IMG/VR virus record: IMGVR_UViG_3300025141_000822
Span: 1 to 22,782 of that record
DNA: 22,782 nucleotides
Strand: one strand, 5' to 3'
Source: a virus
Made by a program: the position numbers and the translations under genes. The notes beneath the pieces are model-generated. The model ran no database searches. It had not been told where the DNA came from and saw only the letters and a program-made list of their open reading frames with translations. Shown here piece after piece: positions 10,992 through 17,874 of the stretch (positions are counted from its first letter, which is position 1; each line of letters begins with the position of its first letter).

Positions 10992-11335
10992 TGCCTGTAA
11001 GTAATCATATACGCCGTTTGTTGTTAAAGACAATAGCCGATAATATAAATGAAATAACATTGGGTTTTGATGGCACTCCTGCTACATCTTCTGATGGTGC
11101 GGCAGGTAGACCCGCTGTAACACTCACACCAACGGTGACTATCATAGACGATAGCACTCTTTTGTTAGAAGCAAAGTTACCTATTGATAATTCTTATACA
11201 GAAGAGTTGAAGGAAGTATACGTGCAATTTAGGGACACTACATCATTCACGCCCGTAGCGAGATTTACCACAAGACCAATAACAAAGACTACAAATAATG
11301 AGGTTTTGATACAGATGATGATAGAGGTGGCGTAA
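10991..11335 (+). CDS. Small tail-associated protein (114 aa)
   Basis: The frame has an earlier ATG at 10976, but the ATG at 10991 forms a TAATG overlap with the hub gene stop and has GGAGAGTGA just upstream, so I choose 10991, giving MPVSNHIRRLL. After a short basic helix, the body is a run of beta-strand-like segments (TLTPTVTIIDD, LLLEAKLPI, EVYVQFRDTT) ending in NNEVLIQMMIEVA. It has no Cys and no membrane segment. The family is unknown. Position between the hub-like protein and the fibre-like protein, with overlapping junctions on both sides, suggests a connector, chaperone or small structural component of the tail tip. Confidence 0.75.
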   Translation: MPVSNHIRRLLLKTIADNINEITLGFDGTPATSSDGAAGRPAVTLTPTVTIIDDSTLLLEAKLPIDNSYTEELKEVYVQFRDTTSFTPVARFTTRPITKTTNNEVLIQMMIEVA

Positions 11336-12450
11336 TGACAGGGAATCCATTATCAGGGCATACTAATCACAATATGCCCGCATTGTCGGGAACCGCAACA
11401 TCAGTTGATGGTTTAGCCGATGGCGACCATATCATATCTGCGAGTTTAACTAATCTCTACGAAGGAACACATGGTAACGGAATTTTGTTATTAGAAGATA
11501 CAGCAACGGGGGCGAGCAATCGTAATGTTCCTGAAGATTTACCCGGTGTATGTGAGCAAATAACTAACGCTTACACCGTGAGAGTGGTGGGTGGTCATTG
11601 TGTTTTAGATGGGGTGATATACGACTTTGCGGGCGGCGTGGGGTCGCATGAAGATTTAGACCTAATCACAGCAAGCGCACATAAGAGAGGCTCACCAAGC
11701 GCACTTACAACGGGTCAAGAGGCATTAGTAGTAGTGTATGTATCAACTGATGACGCCGCAGGTGTGGCTCATTTGTATTGGGAGATGGGAACAGCGGTTA
11801 CAACAGGAACTAATGTTTATCCCGCTTGTCCAACATCATTTCTTAACGAACCCAATGCCGCTTTAAGTGTAAAACAAAGTGTCGTCTTAGCGGTTCTAAG
11901 AGTAGTGTATCAGTCTAATGCGAGTAACCTTGATGTTCAAATCACAGAAAGTAACGATAAGCGTGTATTCATCAGACCAACACCAATGTATCTATCACCT
12001 GTTACAACGGGAGCAGTAGGTGCTACAACAGCCGTAAACAGTCATACAGCACTTGACAACATACACGGCGGCGGTGTGCAAACAGGTGACTTTGCTGGTA
12101 GCACACTCGGTGGTATTTGGCAATCCTTTGATGGCGATGGAAACAACGTTCTATACTATAGTGCTAAACAGGGCGGTAGTAGACACACATGGAGAATGAT
12201 GCCTAATCGTGTAACAACAAGCACCGCCACTTCATTAACAGTAAAGTTTGATGACAGTAATATCCTCGTCTTAACCCCCGGTGGGCCATGCACAGTTGCT
12301 GTAAGTGGAACATTCCCACCGGGTCATGTTGTAGAGATTAAAAATAAGAGCGGTTCTAACACCGTTACTTTTGCGGGATTGACAGCCATAGTCGCAAGCG
12401 GCTATGGTAGATTCGTATACACGGGTTCGGCTTGGGAACGGTTACTTTAG
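11335..12450 (+). CDS. Tail fibre / receptor-binding-like protein (371 aa)
   Basis: The ATG overlaps the previous stop (TAATG). The sequence is rich in Gly, Ser, Thr and Val. The N-terminal third contains a motif common in phage tail proteins with a short beta-fold ('GGHCVLDGVIYDFAGG', about residues 86-101). The C-terminal end reads as a typical fibre tip: GTFPPGHVVEIKNKSGSNTV, then a short turn-rich stretch ending FVYTGSAWERLL. That 'non-zero offset ... G.W..L' ending is seen in many phage fibres and spikes. It is the last plus-strand gene and is followed by a convergent junction. The probable role is host recognition or capping of the fibre; specificity cannot be read from the sequence. 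Confidence 0.65.
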   Translation: MTGNPLSGHTNHNMPALSGTATSVDGLADGDHIISASLTNLYEGTHGNGILLLEDTATGASNRNVPEDLPGVCEQITNAYTVRVVGGHCVLDGVIYDFAGGVGSHEDLDLITASAHKRGSPSALTTGQEALVVVYVSTDDAAGVAHLYWEMGTAVTTGTNVYPACPTSFLNEPNAALSVKQSVVLAVLRVVYQSNASNLDVQITESNDKRVFIRPTPMYLSPVTTGAVGATTAVNSHTALDNIHGGGVQTGDFAGSTLGGIWQSFDGDGNNVLYYSAKQGGSRHTWRMMPNRVTTSTATSLTVKFDDSNILVLTPGGPCTVAVSGTFPPGHVVEIKNKSGSNTVTFAGLTAIVASGYGRFVYTGSAWERLL

Positions 12451-12475
12451 GCATAAATGTTGTATCGTTTAAATA

Positions 12476-12494
12476 CCCTCAAAAAACAAAAGGG
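12476..12494 (-). terminator. Candidate T-rich terminator of the minus-strand operon
   Basis: Read on the minus strand, this is CCCT, then a T-rich run (TTTTGTTTTTTG), then AGGG. It lies 25-43 bases past the last minus-strand stop codon. Archaeal termination commonly occurs at T tracts, so this is a reasonable terminator. The CCCT/AGGG pair is only 4 bp and may be irrelevant. Confidence 0.4.
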
Positions 12495-12500
12495 TAAACT

Positions 12501-12517
12501 CAATGACGCTTTAAATA
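12501..12517 (-). promoter_or_regulatory. Conserved TATA-containing 17-base element, copy 1
   Basis: Minus strand TATTTAAAGCGTCATTG. It shares 18 consecutive bases (12500-12517) with the copy at 16882-16899 and the consensus TATTTAAASCGWCAWTG with two further copies. It begins immediately after the TGGTGA stop of the last minus-strand gene, with no gene downstream on that strand. If it is a minus-strand promoter, it would make RNA antisense to the tail fibre 3' end. The orientation is not certain, because TTTAAATA also reads as a TATA box on the plus strand. Confidence 0.45.
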
Positions 12518-12518
12518 C

Positions 12519-12704
12519 TCACCAACGGGGGTCGTCATCAGCATTTGCTGAGTCTTGCCAAAAATGCCCACATTTACGGCAATTTAAAAGAAAAATGTAT
12601 TCTCTTTCTTCATCGTGATACCTGCCGCTTATACGTCTTGGTATGTGCCAATGCTCGCAACGGCGACATTTCACCTTCAATCTATCAATCAGTCTGCCCA
12701 TCAT
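12519..12704 (-). CDS. Small zinc-ribbon protein (61 aa)
   Basis: Two CxxC knuckles (CRRC and CRKC, Cys 13/16 and 42/45 counted from the chosen start) are separated by about 25 residues, as in rubredoxin-like zinc ribbons. An acidic C-terminus ends in Trp. An upstream ATG at 12722 is possible, but ATG-ATG at 12704/12701 is preceded by GAAAGGG and needs a smaller overlap (about 20 bases) with the upstream gene, so I prefer it. It is the last gene of the operon. The protein may bind DNA or RNA or act as a partner of the replication or transcription machinery; nothing more specific is visible. The opposite-strand frames here are its shadow. Confidence 0.7.
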   Translation of the reverse strand: MMGRLIDRLKVKCRRCEHWHIPRRISGRYHDEEREYIFLLNCRKCGHFWQDSANADDDPRW

Positions 12705-12930
12705 CAACCCTTTCAAAACCAAAGTCGTGCATCGTTTTATCGCTTACTTCAAATTCTATTAAAATATCTAAAAGTTTCATTTCATTATGACATGCGGAAC
12801 AACTATGTTTCCGTAAAGGCTGTATTCTTCTTTTTTGCCACTTAAACAATCTGTTACAAATTTGACATCTTATTCTTCTCTTTTTGGGCGACATATTAGG
12901 GTCACTTTTCTCACCTAATATAAACGGCAT
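12685..12930 (-). CDS. Small basic zinc-ribbon protein (81 aa)
   Basis: It starts 2 bases after the chaperonin stop. Residues 15-21 are very basic (PKKRRIR), followed by CQIC (22/25), a Lys/Arg-rich stretch with WQKRR, and CSAC (44/47), giving a four-Cys zinc ribbon of about 26 residues with a positively charged face that suggests nucleic acid binding. The C-terminal half is acidic and helical. A second start at the internal ATG (12894) is possible. It overlaps the following zinc-ribbon gene, and the two may act together. No family is recognised. Confidence 0.7.
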   Translation of the reverse strand: MPFILGEKSDPNMSPKKRRIRCQICNRLFKWQKRRIQPLRKHSCSACHNEMKLLDILIEFEVSDKTMHDFGFERVDDGQTD

Positions 12931-12932
12931 GA

Positions 12933-14435
12933 TTATTCAACGGGCCGTCTACCGATAATATCATCAATTCTTAGAAGTGCTATGGCTACTTCACCCGCAC
13001 TCAATACGGCCTGTCTTACAAGAGCAGTTGGTTCATACACACCAAGAGTTCTCATATCGGTTAAACCGCCTTCTTCAACATCAGGACCCATCCATGTAAT
13101 ATCATTCAACACTTCGTGTCTCATAGCCAATACCGTGTCTAAGGGGTCATACCCTGCATTCTCGGCTATGGTGGCAGGGATGGTCTCAAGGGCATCAGAA
13201 AACGCCTCAATAGCCATCTGCGCCCTACCACCTATAGTAGCGGCGTGTTGCCTCAAGTGTGCGGCCATCTCTACATAGGCTGTGCCACCGCCGTAAACAT
13301 AAGAGTCGTTATTCATAACAAGGCTAACGACACCAAGTGCATCATCAAAGCCTCTTTCTACCTCTTCTAAAGTATGTGTTGTAGCGCCCCTAAGAATGAG
13401 CGTTCCCATATCATCTGCACAATCACCTTCAACGAATAGATACCAAACGTCATGATGCCTTTGGCGTCTAATTACTGCATCGGCTGACACTTCAATATCC
13501 AAAACGGTTTGTGCAATTTCTATACCTAAAGACTTTGAGAGAGCCTTTAATGTGCTTTGCTGTACTCTCCTTACAACAGCAACATTGTGTTTCTTTAGAT
13601 AAGCGCACACATGGTCGTCTACACTATCTCTACAAAACAAGACCCCGCCATCAGGCAACAGGCTGACTATTAATTTAGCATGAGATAAAATATCATCCTT
13701 ACTTGAAGCCTTGAAAGTTTGATATGACTCGGCATCTAATTGAACTTGAACGTTGTCATCGCTTTTCTCTTGGGTGAGTCCTGTATTGACCAACAAAACC
13801 TTTGTTTGGTTTGCAACCGTACACTCAATATAGTAATCCTTGTTCACTACTACACCATTAAAAAGATATGAATCTTCAAGCGAATCACCCGGTAGTGGTA
13901 GCACTCTAACACTTTCAGCATCACCTGCTTTTTTCACGGCGTCAACGCATAATGCCGCTACCTTGTCAAGTGCATTCTCTAATGTCTTACCTGTAATGGC
14001 TGTACGTGCAACCTTTACTAACAACTCTTTATCACTACCATCCTGTGAGATATTATCTTTTAGATAGTTAGTAGCCATCTGTGCGGCCTCATGATAACCA
14101 CGACAAATTACGTTAGGGTGTAATCCTTTTTCAAACAACATTTCACTATTAGCCAAAAGTTGTCCTGCTAATACTACGGTGCTTGTAGTTCCATCGTAGC
14201 ATAAACTCTCTTGAGTCTTTGCTACTTCTACCATCATCTTACCGCCGGGGTGCGCCACGTCTAACTCTCTAAGTATGGTTGCACCATCGTTAGTGACTAT
14301 TACGTTCCCACCCCCGTCTACCATCATCTTATCCATGCCCATTGGTCCGAGCGTGGACTTCACCGTTTCAACAATCTTTTTAGCCGCACGAATGTTATGC
14401 ACTTGCGCCATACTTTTACCTTCACCTTCACTCAT
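12933..14435 (-). CDS. Group II chaperonin (thermosome/CCT-like), 500 aa
   Basis: It is recognisable end to end as an archaeal/eukaryotic type chaperonin, an ATP-driven ring that encloses unfolded proteins without a GroES cap. Nucleotide-site motifs are present: LGPMGMDKMMVDGGG (29-43), NDGATIL (49-55), DGTTSTVVLAG (81-91), and GGGTAYVEMAAHLR in the C-terminal equatorial domain, followed by IEAFSDALETIPATIAENAG. Near the end LGVYEPTALVRQAV and LLRIDDIIG match the family. The apical helical protrusion region (around QTFKASSKDDILSHAK) is retained. Differences are: about 45 residues shorter than cellular thermosomes, mainly a short N-terminus; Tyr instead of the usual Gly before DGTT; and no Gly/Met-rich tail. 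The start has a strong AGGTGGTGA six bases upstream, overlapping the stop of the previous gene. It may fold large viral proteins. Confidence 0.95.
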   Translation of the reverse strand: MSEGEGKSMAQVHNIRAAKKIVETVKSTLGPMGMDKMMVDGGGNVIVTNDGATILRELDVAHPGGKMMVEVAKTQESLCYDGTTSTVVLAGQLLANSEMLFEKGLHPNVICRGYHEAAQMATNYLKDNISQDGSDKELLVKVARTAITGKTLENALDKVAALCVDAVKKAGDAESVRVLPLPGDSLEDSYLFNGVVVNKDYYIECTVANQTKVLLVNTGLTQEKSDDNVQVQLDAESYQTFKASSKDDILSHAKLIVSLLPDGGVLFCRDSVDDHVCAYLKKHNVAVVRRVQQSTLKALSKSLGIEIAQTVLDIEVSADAVIRRQRHHDVWYLFVEGDCADDMGTLILRGATTHTLEEVERGFDDALGVVSLVMNNDSYVYGGGTAYVEMAAHLRQHAATIGGRAQMAIEAFSDALETIPATIAENAGYDPLDTVLAMRHEVLNDITWMGPDVEEGGLTDMRTLGVYEPTALVRQAVLSAGEVAIALLRIDDIIGRRPVE

Positions 14436-14441
14436 ATTTTC

Positions 14442-14699
14442 TCACCACCTTAATACCCATCTTTTTCGCTCTTCTTGTAATTTTTGATTTATTAATTCCG
14501 CTCGGTGCCATGCTTCGTAGGCAAAGACCGCTAAACTACCTTTCGCCCCTTGATTGCGGCGTAGTTCATTCCGAAAATAGCGTACTTCCATTTGTAGAAA
14601 TTCTATATTTTCATTCGGGTTTTTATCAGCATCATACAATTCCTTAGCCTTCGCCTCTAATTCATACCATTCGGTTTCATCATCTTCATTCATACTCAT
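14442..14699 (-). CDS. Small helical protein of unknown function (85 aa)
   Basis: I choose the ATG at 14699 (MSMNEDD) rather than 14711, because GGTGAT lies four bases upstream of it and overlaps the stop of the exonuclease gene. The protein is charged and predicted helical throughout, with an acidic N-terminus and a basic C-terminus (QKLQEERKRWVLRW). Its last codons TGG-TGA carry the GGTGA ribosome site for the chaperonin gene. There are no known motifs and no membrane segment. Confidence 0.75.
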   Translation of the reverse strand: MSMNEDDETEWYELEAKAKELYDADKNPNENIEFLQMEVRYFRNELRRNQGAKGSLAVFAYEAWHRAELINQKLQEERKRWVLRW

Positions 14700-14704
14700 T
14701 TTAA

Positions 14705-15316
14705 TCACCATTCAATTTCTATTTCTACTATTTTTCCTGTTTTCAAACACCGGCTTTTGACAAAACCTTCCGTCTGTCCGTGTTTGAATAAGTCGTATGT
14801 TAGTTGGGCGTCAGACAAACAATACTTTGCTACTTCGTCATAGTTACCCGCCCTCCATTCTTTCGGAGCATCATAACTGCTCATTATTTTTTGTTCTGAT
14901 AATGTGGATTTTACAAGCGTGTTGAGTGTTGTATCGCACGTCAAGCCCTCAATTAGAGCAACCGATTTCTTCACCATGTTATGTGTATCTAAAACCGATT
15001 CCGCTTTACCCAACAAGTCACCTGCTGTCCAACAATCAAGCGCATCTCTAAGAATAGGTAAGTCAAAACCTTTGATATTGTGACCCAAAATTTTTCCACC
15101 CTTTTCTATATGTTCAGCCATATCATCACCTAATGTTCTTGGGTGCAATTCTTTTACTGTCGCCTCAATGTTGAGAGATTTATTACAGTATATGTTACCG
15201 TTATCTCCATCCCATGTGGCTACAACTATGGGCTCAAACATCGCTGTCTTATCCCATCCACCTATCTCAAAAGAGTAGTTGCTTGTTTCAATATCAAGGG
15301 CCATAATGTCGCTCAT
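14705..15316 (-). CDS. DEDDy 3'-5' exonuclease, RNase H-like fold (203 aa)
   Basis: The catalytic set is visible. Motif I is ALDIET (Asp8, Glu10), motif II GHNIKGFDLPIL (Asp85), and motif III YCLSD (Tyr165, Asp169), giving the DEDDy signature of proofreading exonucleases and DnaQ-like enzymes. Asp110 in VLDTHNM is a further candidate. The enzyme would remove nucleotides from 3' ends using two metal ions. Its length matches a stand-alone domain. It lies between the P-loop ATPase and a small gene in the replication operon. Since family B polymerases usually carry their own exonuclease domain, this separate copy may serve recombination or RNA processing, or replace a defective one. The N-terminal half of PolB is outside the window, so this cannot be judged. 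Confidence 0.85.
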   Translation of the reverse strand: MSDIMALDIETSNYSFEIGGWDKTAMFEPIVVATWDGDNGNIYCNKSLNIEATVKELHPRTLGDDMAEHIEKGGKILGHNIKGFDLPILRDALDCWTAGDLLGKAESVLDTHNMVKKSVALIEGLTCDTTLNTLVKSTLSEQKIMSSYDAPKEWRAGNYDEVAKYCLSDAQLTYDLFKHGQTEGFVKSRCLKTGKIVEIEIEW

Positions 15317-15330
15317 GAATTTTCCAACCC

Positions 15331-16725
15331 CTATTTACCTTTCAACTTAATGTAATTTCTTCCGCCATCTTTTGTAATTTTAAACAAAGTAAGGGCGTAG
15401 TCTTTGTAATGTCTATTAGCGGTAGGCATAGAAACACCTGTATTGGCTATGTAACGTTTCTTAACTGTTGTCTGCCTACGCCAATGGGGACCTCTATCAC
15501 TTAAATCAAATTCTGAACATTCATTATATGCCTTCAACCAACGCTCTTTGTAATGGGTCTTTTCTGCTTCTTTCATACCTACCTCAACTTCATCTTCAAG
15601 CCATGAGATAAGATTAGTGAAAAGGTCGTAAAGAATTTCATGAGCCATATCCACGTATACAGGTTTTACTTCCCAAGACTCGTCAAGCATAGCAATATGA
15701 GTAGAAAAGATACCAAGATAATTCTCTATCCCCGGTAAGAAAGATGCCACTACCTCCGAAAGCGAAGGGTCCATGAGTTTTACAAGTTCAAAATAATCAT
15801 CTTTTGCTTGCTGTAACGCAACTCTAAAATCATCATCATAGGTAAAACATTCCCACCAATTTTCTTGAACCGTCACTTCTTGTTCTTCTCTTGTCATAGA
15901 GTCCCAATCTATGAAAGAAGTTTCAGAAAGGTCAAGTAATCTATTCCTAAGTCTCTTGTCAAGATTTCTGAAATAATCATAAATATCATTCTTACTCATG
16001 GTAACTTTCTTGGGCTTTTTACCGAAGGTATCTAAACGCATAGTGCTAACATTTTGTCGTTTGTCCATATCCCATTCACCCCAATACAACAACACTCTTT
16101 GGAAGATACCTTTCGTGAGAACATACTCTTTAACACCCTTCGGGGGAAACGTAGTTATCCATAAAGAAACCAATGATTCATTTTCCACGACACCGTTTTT
16201 CATGTGCTTTACAATTTTATTATTTTCTGTTCCTATGGGGTTACATGCTGATTGTAAGTAAAGAACAGTCTCTTGTGAATGCTTACCGGGCATAAGAATA
16301 ATAGAACCCTCATCAAAATTTATACATTTTCTACCTGAAAGTAAACCATCAACAACTTCTGTTGTGGGCGGCTCTCCCTTCTCTCCCTTTATCTCTATGA
16401 TAGAACCCGCTAAACCGGCATCTGTTCCTGATGCATACATAGTAGCAGGAATATCAATTTCTTTTAAAACGTCTCCAATAAAATTCCAAGCAATAGATTT
16501 GCCTGAACGTGAGGGTTGAATCCAAAACACATGAACTCTAAGGTCAAGATGTGAGTCACCCGTTGGTAAACGAATATAGGGAACTGTTACCTGTCCTTGT
16601 ATGAAGAAGAATGACAAAAGACCCGGTATGGGATTTGACATAGATGTATTCTCAAAATTTTCAAGGTATGCTCTCAATAGAGGGAACTTCCTCACCGCTT
16701 CATATTTTTCGTAAACTTTAACCAT
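15331..16725 (-). CDS. P-loop ATPase, probable replicative helicase (464 aa)
   Basis: Walker A is WIQPSRSGKS (Lys at about residue 76 from the chosen start); the usual first Gly is replaced. Walker B is CINFDEGS. A sensor-like strand is SLVSLWITTFP, and GIFQRVLLYW carries a candidate arginine finger. The last 40 residues (GVSMPTANRHYKDYALTLF) look like a winged helix, so the order ATPase then wHTH resembles DUF3987-like or MCM-like viral helicases. Family assignment is tentative. An ATG at 16746 lies only a few bases after the TATTTAAA box (16760-16753), too close to be downstream of its transcription start. The ATG at 16725 (MVKVYEKYEA), 35 bases from the box, is the best start, probably with a very short or absent leader. 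Confidence 0.7.
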   Translation of the reverse strand: MVKVYEKYEAVRKFPLLRAYLENFENTSMSNPIPGLLSFFFIQGQVTVPYIRLPTGDSHLDLRVHVFWIQPSRSGKSIAWNFIGDVLKEIDIPATMYASGTDAGLAGSIIEIKGEKGEPPTTEVVDGLLSGRKCINFDEGSIILMPGKHSQETVLYLQSACNPIGTENNKIVKHMKNGVVENESLVSLWITTFPPKGVKEYVLTKGIFQRVLLYWGEWDMDKRQNVSTMRLDTFGKKPKKVTMSKNDIYDYFRNLDKRLRNRLLDLSETSFIDWDSMTREEQEVTVQENWWECFTYDDDFRVALQQAKDDYFELVKLMDPSLSEVVASFLPGIENYLGIFSTHIAMLDESWEVKPVYVDMAHEILYDLFTNLISWLEDEVEVGMKEAEKTHYKERWLKAYNECSEFDLSDRGPHWRRQTTVKKRYIANTGVSMPTANRHYKDYALTLFKITKDGGRNYIKLKGK

Positions 16726-16736
16726 CTTTCTCATTC

Positions 16737-16766
16737 TCCAATCCATTGTCGGTTTAAATACTAAAT
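16737..16766. repeat. 30-base repeat, copy A (matches 22204-22233)
   Basis: Thirty consecutive bases are identical to 22204-22233. The repeat contains the 17-base TATA element plus about 7 bases on each side, ending in the TGGATTGG stretch (minus strand). It lies at the 5' end of the ATPase gene. Confidence 0.9.
16744..16760 (-). promoter_or_regulatory. Conserved TATA-containing element, copy 2; promoter of the helicase operon
   Basis: Minus strand TATTTAAACCGACAATG. An archaeal TATA box places the transcription start about 25 bases downstream, here near 16729, which meets the ATG at 16725. It would serve the ATPase, exonuclease, small protein, chaperonin and zinc-ribbon genes. The spacing to the start (35 bases) nearly equals that of the copy at 22211-22227 (34 bases to the GTG at 22193). 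Confidence 0.6.
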
Positions 16767-16813
16767 TAGTTTTAGAGACAATTTCGTAATAGTCATACGG
16801 GAGGCCACCACTA

Positions 16814-16830
16814 TATCAAATTATTTGATA
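16814..16830. repeat. 17-base palindrome (TATCAAAT T ATTTGATA)
   Basis: Eight-base arms are perfectly symmetrical around one central base. It is suited to binding a dimeric repressor or initiator, or to forming a hairpin in RNA. Confidence 0.7.
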
Positions 16831-16835
16831 GGACA

Positions 16836-16849
16836 CATGATAAATCATG
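16836..16849. repeat. 14-base inverted repeat (CATGAT AA ATCATG)
   Basis: Six-base arms are separated by two bases, five bases after the previous palindrome. The core ATGATAAA recurs directly at 16854-16861. Confidence 0.6.
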
Positions 16850-16882
16850 AGAAATGATAAAAGTCCTACCCCCCTAAAACTT

Positions 16883-16899
16883 CAATGACGCTTTAAATA
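16883..16899 (-). promoter_or_regulatory. Conserved TATA-containing element, copy 3
   Basis: Minus strand TATTTAAAGCGTCATTG, sharing 18 bases with copy 1 at 12500-12517. It starts five bases after the ERCC4 nuclease stop. As a minus-strand promoter its transcript would begin near 16868, inside the inverted-repeat segment, and run into the helicase gene. Confidence 0.5.
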
Positions 16900-16904
16900 A
16901 GATG

Positions 16905-17597
16905 TCACTTTTTGCGCTCAAAACGCACTTCTTCTTCTGATGTTAGTATATTAATGATGCGAGAACGTAATGTAGGCCCAAGACCCTTGATTAATTTTAA
17001 TGAATCAGGATGACACATCTCTTCTATAGAGCCACATTTCTCAAGTATTCTTTCAGCCATATCCGCCCCAATGCCGGGTATAGTTAGCAGAATGTCAAGA
17101 CGTGCATCATTACTCGCTACTCTCCTAAGTGATTGAGCCCCATGACGTGATGCGGGCTTCTGTAACTTGTCGTGTAACTTCGTGATGAACTGTGCGGCTT
17201 CGCTTACATTACCTGTATAGAAAACTTGACATTCAAAATCACACATGACCCGGGCTATAGTACCCGTTAGTTCATTTTGTACTTTTGAATATGTAACTCT
17301 TCTACCGTTTCTTTTAGCCATAGCAACGTACTTATCAATACCGCCGTGTATAACAAGAAAGAATCTTTCATAGTTAGCATCCATGTTATCAAGTTGTCTC
17401 CACAGATGCCCGCTATGGCTTGATTGAAATAAGTCGTTAATACTCTTCGCTTCAACCAATGCGCCTCCTAATAGATAGTCACCAACAAGTAATGGCTTTC
17501 TTATTACTCTAATCCCCATCCTCTTCGCTTTCCTTTCTATGGATTCGCAAAGACTACCTCTTTCATTAGAGTCTATGATAAGTTCTTGTTTACTCAT
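16905..17597 (-). CDS. ERCC4/XPF-type nuclease with helix-hairpin-helix tail (230 aa)
   Basis: N-terminal ERCC4 nuclease domain: LIIDSNERG, then LLVGDYLLGGALVEAKSINDL, which holds the metal-site Asp of GDY and the E-x-K-x3-D form of the family's ERKxxxD motif. The C-terminus has two helix-hairpin-helix units: LLTIPGIGADMAERIL (about 172-187) and LIKGLGPTLRSRII (about 204-217). This is the Mus81/XPF/Hef nuclease arrangement without the helicase part. Such enzymes cut 3' flaps, forks and branched DNA next to duplex. The chosen start, ATG 17597 (MSKQEL), has GGTGAG just upstream; starts at 17609 or 17600 are possible. It overlaps the winged-helix gene by 8 bases. The likely role is resolving replication or recombination intermediates. 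Confidence 0.88.
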   Translation of the reverse strand: MSKQELIIDSNERGSLCESIERKAKRMGIRVIRKPLLVGDYLLGGALVEAKSINDLFQSSHSGHLWRQLDNMDANYERFFLVIHGGIDKYVAMAKRNGRRVTYSKVQNELTGTIARVMCDFECQVFYTGNVSEAAQFITKLHDKLQKPASRHGAQSLRRVASNDARLDILLTIPGIGADMAERILEKCGSIEEMCHPDSLKLIKGLGPTLRSRIINILTSEEEVRFERKK

Positions 17598-17874
17598 CAT
17601 ACTCACCACGAAGTTTCCATCTTGAAGTTTTGTAAGTGTTAGACATACCTTCCGTTACACCCTCGTTATCTACAAAAACAAAGTCTTTAAATTTAGATAG
17701 GATATTACTTAATTCATTTCGGGTCGGAGAGTTTGTGTATGGACGGTTTGTGTTTAATTGTTTTTGAGATAATAAACCTTCATAAATTTCTGTATGCGTT
17801 TTAGGTTTATTATTAATTTCATACAGACGTTTAATACGCTCTATCGTGCGATTCTTATTATTACTTTTAGCCAT
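17590..17874 (-). CDS. Winged-helix-like small protein A (94 aa)
   Basis: The ATG at 17874 overlaps the previous stop (TGATG); a TTG one codon earlier is less likely. The protein is basic. The segment SPTRNELSNILSKFKDFVFV looks like a recognition helix plus turn, followed by a wing-like hairpin and ending KTSRWKLRGEYDE. It shares this pattern with the next gene upstream (ARNHLGGLLSKMDCLEKLG, ending MKYKLKDEF), so the two appear to be diverged duplicates. The probable role is DNA binding; regulator or replication accessory cannot be separated. Confidence 0.65.
   Translation of the reverse strand: MAKSNNKNRTIERIKRLYEINNKPKTHTEIYEGLLSQKQLNTNRPYTNSPTRNELSNILSKFKDFVFVDNEGVTEGMSNTYKTSRWKLRGEYDE

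Larger units (their letters stand above)
12451..12518. other. Convergent junction between structural and replication blocks
   Basis: Plus-strand tail genes end at 12450 and minus-strand genes end at 12519. The 68 bases between hold two TTTAAATA boxes (12468-12475 and 12510-12517) and an A/T-rich run, but no open frame of note. The second box belongs to the conserved element listed separately. Confidence 0.7.
16768..16881. other. Gene-free segment with nested inverted repeats (structured RNA, operator or origin candidate)
   Basis: Outer arms AGTTTTAG (16768-16775) and CTAAAACT (16874-16881) are perfect complements. Inside them GGGAGG (16799-16804) can pair with CCCCCC (16869-16874) through a G-U in RNA. 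GGAC (16831-16834) pairs with GTCC (16863-16866). Two strong small palindromes lie within, and a CGTA/TACG pair (16785-16788, 16096-16099 plus 700, i.e. 16796-16799) could form a third hairpin. No open frame above about 10 codons is present on the minus strand. It lies exactly between two copies of the conserved 17-base element and between two replication genes. Confidence 0.5.

Noticed and set aside
12545-12845. Two plus-strand frames of 76-81 codons
   Set aside because: They lie opposite the two zinc-ribbon genes, use no ribosome site and show no composition or motif of their own, so they are shadows.
12982-14487. Plus-strand frames of 70-98 codons
   Set aside because: They are antisense to the chaperonin gene and its start region; the chaperonin fits the family over its whole length.
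16768-16881. A tRNA or a known riboswitch
   Set aside because: I see no cloverleaf (no T-loop GTTCRA and no anticodon stem) and no known riboswitch core; only generic inverted repeats are present.
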